Positions 60,765-64,000 of a DNA stretch of 64,000 nt are shown piece by piece (the stretch's first letter is position 1; each line of letters opens with the position of its first letter). The notes under the pieces are model-generated. The model searched no databases. It had not been told where the DNA came from and saw nothing but the letters and a program-made list of their open reading frames with translations. Position numbers and translations under genes: made by a program. Source of the DNA: Pascua guehoae (Eukaryota > Basidiomycota > Tremellomycetes > Trichosporonales > Trichosporonaceae); contig BCJX01000015.1 of NCBI GenBank assembly GCA_001600415.1, positions 127,382 to 191,381 on the forward strand. Reading direction: 5' to 3'.

Positions 60765-62550
60765 GGGTGTGTCTTGTGTCCGTCATGCACGGGCTATGTG
60801 GCGGCGTCTGTCCTCCCAGCAGTATGTCTCTGTGATCAGACGGAACTGCAAGACTTCGTTGCCCGCCGGCCGCTGGGGCAGACTGGCACGCCAGTCGTTG
60901 TCGCCGAGCTGCATTGCCTACAAGCTACGAGGCCGCAATCGGCGTCCTCTGGCACGCCAGTGGTCGTCCCCGAGCCGCATCTTCCCACAAGGCCGCAATC
61001 GGCGTCCTCTGGGACTGATCCGTCATTTCCCAGTGTCTTTCGTCTCCTCTTGACGAGTGCTTCTGAATGACTGTGTCCGCTTGACCACCCTCCGCCCCCG
61101 CTTCAGACAGACTGGTGCTGTGTTCAGACCCGTCCGGTACACGCCCGTACTTGTCCTCTTCAGACCCCGTCCTGGCGATGGCAACAGCCGTGTCGTGCCG
61201 CTTGCAGACCTTAGACCTTCCTGTACCCTCTCGACACCTACCGGCGCCTGGCTGCGCCCTGCCACGTGGTCTGCCTCTGGGTGTGTCCTTTGTCTCCCAC
61301 TATCTCGTATAAGATGACCCTCCTGATATCACTCTTCGTGCACGTCACAGCCTGTATCTGCGCTTGGCCTGGAAAGACGCCGTGCGCCCATCCAAGCCCA
61401 ATGCGCCGCTGCTTTTCCGGGCCGCCCCCGAGGTCCAGACACCGTCTCTGCTTTTTCCGGGCCAGTGTCGCCCTCGAGGTCCAGACAGACGCCGTCGAGG
61501 AACCACGAATCAAAGGCGCAGGGATGCCGAGGCATGCAACACGCTGACGCTTGCAAGCCAGGTGTCACCCTGCTGATGCAATCCAAGCCAGGTGTCACCC
61601 TGCGCCTGCTGCGCCTCTTTCTCCGTCTCCTGCACGTCAGCACCCGTTTGATCACCGTCGATCGGCTCAAAAGGATAGTAACGACGTGACGCGCCACAAG
61701 CCCAGCCTGCAGTCCTGCCGCCTGCCGCTGGTGTAAACGTTGGAGATTGCCAAACCCTGCGACTCTCCCCCAGCCACCTTTATGGCTCAGAGTCTTCCGC
61801 TGCCCCCGTCATGGTCACTCATAACCGAGACAGTGCAATTTGTGAGACTCTCGGAGACCCCAGGCGCCGACGCGACACAAGGCCAAGGAAAGAGAGAAAG
61901 AGAAGCGCGCGGTGGCTCCCCTTTGACTCGACTTGGGCACATTAAGGTTGAAGGCGCTCGATCGGCGATCATAGGCACAGGGGCTGTAACGCGGCTTGGA
62001 GTGCGGCTTGGGCCGAGTGTCACTCGCGGGTGCCCAAGGGGGGGTGCCAGGTGCGTCCGAGTCGTCGTTACCGTCGACTGCTGCGTCGCATTGTGCTGCC
62101 GTTGTCTACTACGGTAGCACGGTAGCACGGTAGGACAGAGCGTACCCGTGGCAGACTACGGTCCGTGCCGGTATACGGTTGTAGATGTCGTCTGTGCCAG
62201 CTGTACCTCTGTGCACCGCAACTCGCGTGGACTCGCGTATCGCGCATGGACGGTACAGTACGTAAACGGTATGCGGGCAGTGCAGGCGCTTCCGAATGCG
62301 GCACGCTCACACCAGGGGCCAGACGGCCGGGCGGGACCGGGCCAGGGCAACCCCCCGTGTGCCCCGTGTGCCCCGTGCGCCCCGCGCCGGGCGGTGAGAA
62401 CGGAAGGAAACCGTAATGGCAGGGGCAGGGAAGCTCGAGGAATACACCGAGGAGAAACTTGTCATGTTTGGTTTGGTATCAAAACTACTTGAATACAGCA
62501 AAGGAGAAGCTCGTAATGTTTGGTTCGATACCCAAAACTACTACAGAACG
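60765..62550. other. Gene-less spacer, 1.8 kb, with local duplications
   Basis: No supported gene on either strand. It contains several imperfect tandem duplications: about 60-base units at 60890-61012 (sharing ggccgcaatcggcgtcctct), paired ccgaggtccagacaccgtc words near 61427-61500, paired aagccaggtgtcaccctg words near 61555-61605, and the 52-base duplication listed separately. Repeated cagac words recur between. Confidence 0.5.
62440..62542. repeat. Imperfect 52-bp tandem duplication
   Basis: 62440-62489 and 62491-62542 align with substitutions (gaatacac...ggagaaac versus gaatacag...ggagaagc, each ending aaaactact). It lies at the 3' side of the last gene. Confidence 0.8.
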
Positions 62551-63510
62551 TCATGTTCGATACCCTACGCAACTCGTCCCATCATCTCGATACGACCCAC
62601 AACACCCACCACTCGCCTCACACGAGTGCCCACAGCAGCGCGAGCTGGGCGACGAGGACCCACGGCATGGCATGGCGATGCGCGACGCGCTCGCGGCCCA
62701 CTTTGGCCGGCCGGGGTCCATGGTGGTCGTATTCTTGAGGGAAAAGTGCTCTGTCACTGAAATGTCTGCGCGGTCAGCCAGGTGTTGTTGACCAGCACCA
62801 CCCTTTGTCTTACAGTTTTCAAAGACTGGCGGGTCATTTGTGCCCGTGTAGCTTAAGAGGGCGACAAAGTATCCATCTCCGGGGCTCGCCTGCCGCTCGT
62901 CTGCCATATCCGACACGCCCACCGACAAGACGCCCATGTCAAACGTGCACGTGTGCTTGTTGGGGAGGCTGGGGTACTGGCGCGTGTCGCACACGACGCG
63001 CCGCGGCGACAGTCCGACAACGGCGCCGACGACGCCGCTGTTGCCCGACACCGGGTCGGTGCGGAGGAGCGCCAGGCGCGGGCCGGAATACGGTCCGTCC
63101 GCGTCCTCGTCAGGCAGGCGGGCGACAAAGGCGTCGGAAAACTCCCAGATTGCCGGCCACGGGTGCGCGCTGTACGGCGTCGGCGGCGACGGTGCCGCCC
63201 ATACCGTCTTGTTGTAGCTGACCCATGTGCCGTCGGGGCCCGGTTGGGAGAGTTGGTACGTTGTCTGCCCCACGTTGTCTCAATCGTCAGCAGATAGGCA
63301 CCCCTGTCCTGCCCTTGGAGTTTCTGGCGACCTCACAGTAGCTGCTCGCGGTTGGAAAGGTCAGGTTGAAGCCCGGATTGTTGCCCTCGGTCCCTGCGAA
63401 CGGTGGGAGGGTGTACATGCCACCCGTTGCGGCCGACTGGCCGACTGCGAGCTTGTTGCGGGAGCAGACAACGACACGTGGAAGGGGGCTTGAGGGGCCG
63501 AAAGCGACAT
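62551..63510 (-). CDS. Hypothetical protein, possibly extracellular
   Basis: A main exon from 63280 reads YNVGQTTYQLSQPGPDGTW and SFNTAFVARLPDEDA-like sequence, with CDTRQYPSLPNKHTCTFDMG and GDGYFVALLSYTG. Upstream, an exon ending at 63337 reads GMYTLPPFAGTEGNNPGFNL and TFPTASSY; a GTGAGG...CTGACGATTGAG intron joins them in frame. A 48-base in-frame intron (GTAAGA...CTGACCGCGCAG) near 62818-62771 probably removes KTKGGAGQQ-type residues. Three N-glycosylation sequons (NLT, NKT, NTT) suggest secretion. Neither end is settled: the ATG at 63510 is in another frame from the upstream exon. The stop at 62551 gives a Cys-rich tail. No family recognised. Confidence 0.5.
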
Positions 63511-64000
63511 GGTCGATTACGATCGATTACGAGCGGCAAGGAGAGTGAGCAACGGGCCAAGCATAATGATAGTCGGAAGAGCGACAGATGCACATTGTGA
63601 TCTGCCCACAGGCTTGGCAATTGCGCATTGGGCGCCTACGGGCAAGGGGAAAAGGGCAACGGGAAAGGGGGGGCGGCTGTTGCTGCCCGTTGGTGTCGCG
63701 TTTCGCCGGGACGTCCGACTCGACAATCGTCAACGCGACCTTTCGCTTGATGCTTGCTTGCCTCATTTTCGTTCGTGTTGGTCGGTTGCTCGGGCGATGA
63801 GTTCATCGTGCCGTTGTATGTTGCAACGGTGGAATGGATGGGGCACGCGGGACCAGGCCCGGGATAGAAGGGTGTGTGTTGCAAGCCATTGAGCACTAGG
63901 ACCATTGCACTGTTGGTGAATGCTGAATGCGCTCGACACGGTTGTTGACGGCCATCATTAACTGTACCAGCCAGCGCGCCAGCATACGTCCACTCTCGCG
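63511..64000. other. Right edge of the window, no gene seen
   Basis: Upstream side of the last minus-strand gene. A gatcgattacgatcgattac direct repeat lies at 63512-63531. Frames here are short and unconvincing; a gene could begin beyond the window. Confidence 0.5.

Noticed and set aside
62501..62545. tRNA-like T-arm word (ggttcgatacc)
   Set aside because: No D arm, anticodon stem or acceptor stem can be drawn; it is part of the 52-base duplication.

Overview
The window is nuclear DNA from a GC-rich, intron-dense basidiomycete yeast. The best guess is Tremellomycetes, probably near Trichosporonales (Cutaneotrichosporon, Apiotrichum, Vanrija type). The reasons are eukaryotic gene content (MYST acetyltransferase, Tudor-SN, Dsl1-complex TIP20/RINT1, cytosolic uL16), many GT-AG introns, a recurrent branch site CTGAC about 6-8 bases before the acceptor AG, very short first exons, and a tRNA with a short intron after position 37. 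The genus is inferred from style and family resemblance, not from a search. Most open frames in the window are shadows of spliced genes; I rebuilt the exon chains by hand and checked that exon lengths sum to whole codons wherever coordinates are given.

Layout. 0-8 kb: ESA1 (+), a flavodoxin-fold protein (-), a 15-bp minisatellite and a 1222-aa protein with a split PH domain (-). 8.1-13.3 kb: a 5-kb stretch with no gene I can support, holding several simple repeats. 13.3-18.8 kb: SND1/Tudor-SN (-) and DUG3 (+) from a shared promoter. 18.8-25 kb: a weak small gene candidate and a long, mostly disordered conserved protein (-). 25-31.4 kb: an accessory-looking stretch with two weak small genes and a 607-aa orphan (-). 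31.4-36.5 kb: housekeeping block with mitochondrial transcription factor MTF1 (+), CAB4 (-) and RPL10 (+). 36.5-48 kb: protein-L-isoaspartate methyltransferase (+), a four-helix membrane protein (-) and TIP20/RINT1 (+), all with introns of hundreds of bases. 48.9-54 kb: a long Pro-rich coiled-coil protein (-) containing three ambiguous bases. 55 kb: tRNA-Val(AAC) with an intron. 55.8-60.8 kb: an agmatinase-type ureohydrolase (-) with a signal peptide and a C-terminal RDEL, and a GNAT acetyltransferase (+). 60.8-64 kb: repeat-littered spacer and a hypothetical secreted-type protein (-).

How the genes work together. There is no operon-like or biosynthetic cluster. The recognisable genes cover chromatin acetylation, RNA-protein regulation, glutathione turnover, CoA synthesis, mitochondrial transcription, ribosome assembly, protein repair and Golgi-to-ER tethering. 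Gene order is ordinary for a fungal chromosome arm: divergent pairs share promoters (SND1/DUG3, orphan/MTF1, CAB4/RPL10, membrane protein/TIP20, agmatinase/GNAT) and convergent pairs share 3' regions. I found no transposon, CRISPR, prophage or clear novel multi-gene system. The most unusual signals are the tiny exons, the two classes of intron length, the ER-retention-like ureohydrolase, and the lineage-restricted genes at 27-31 kb.
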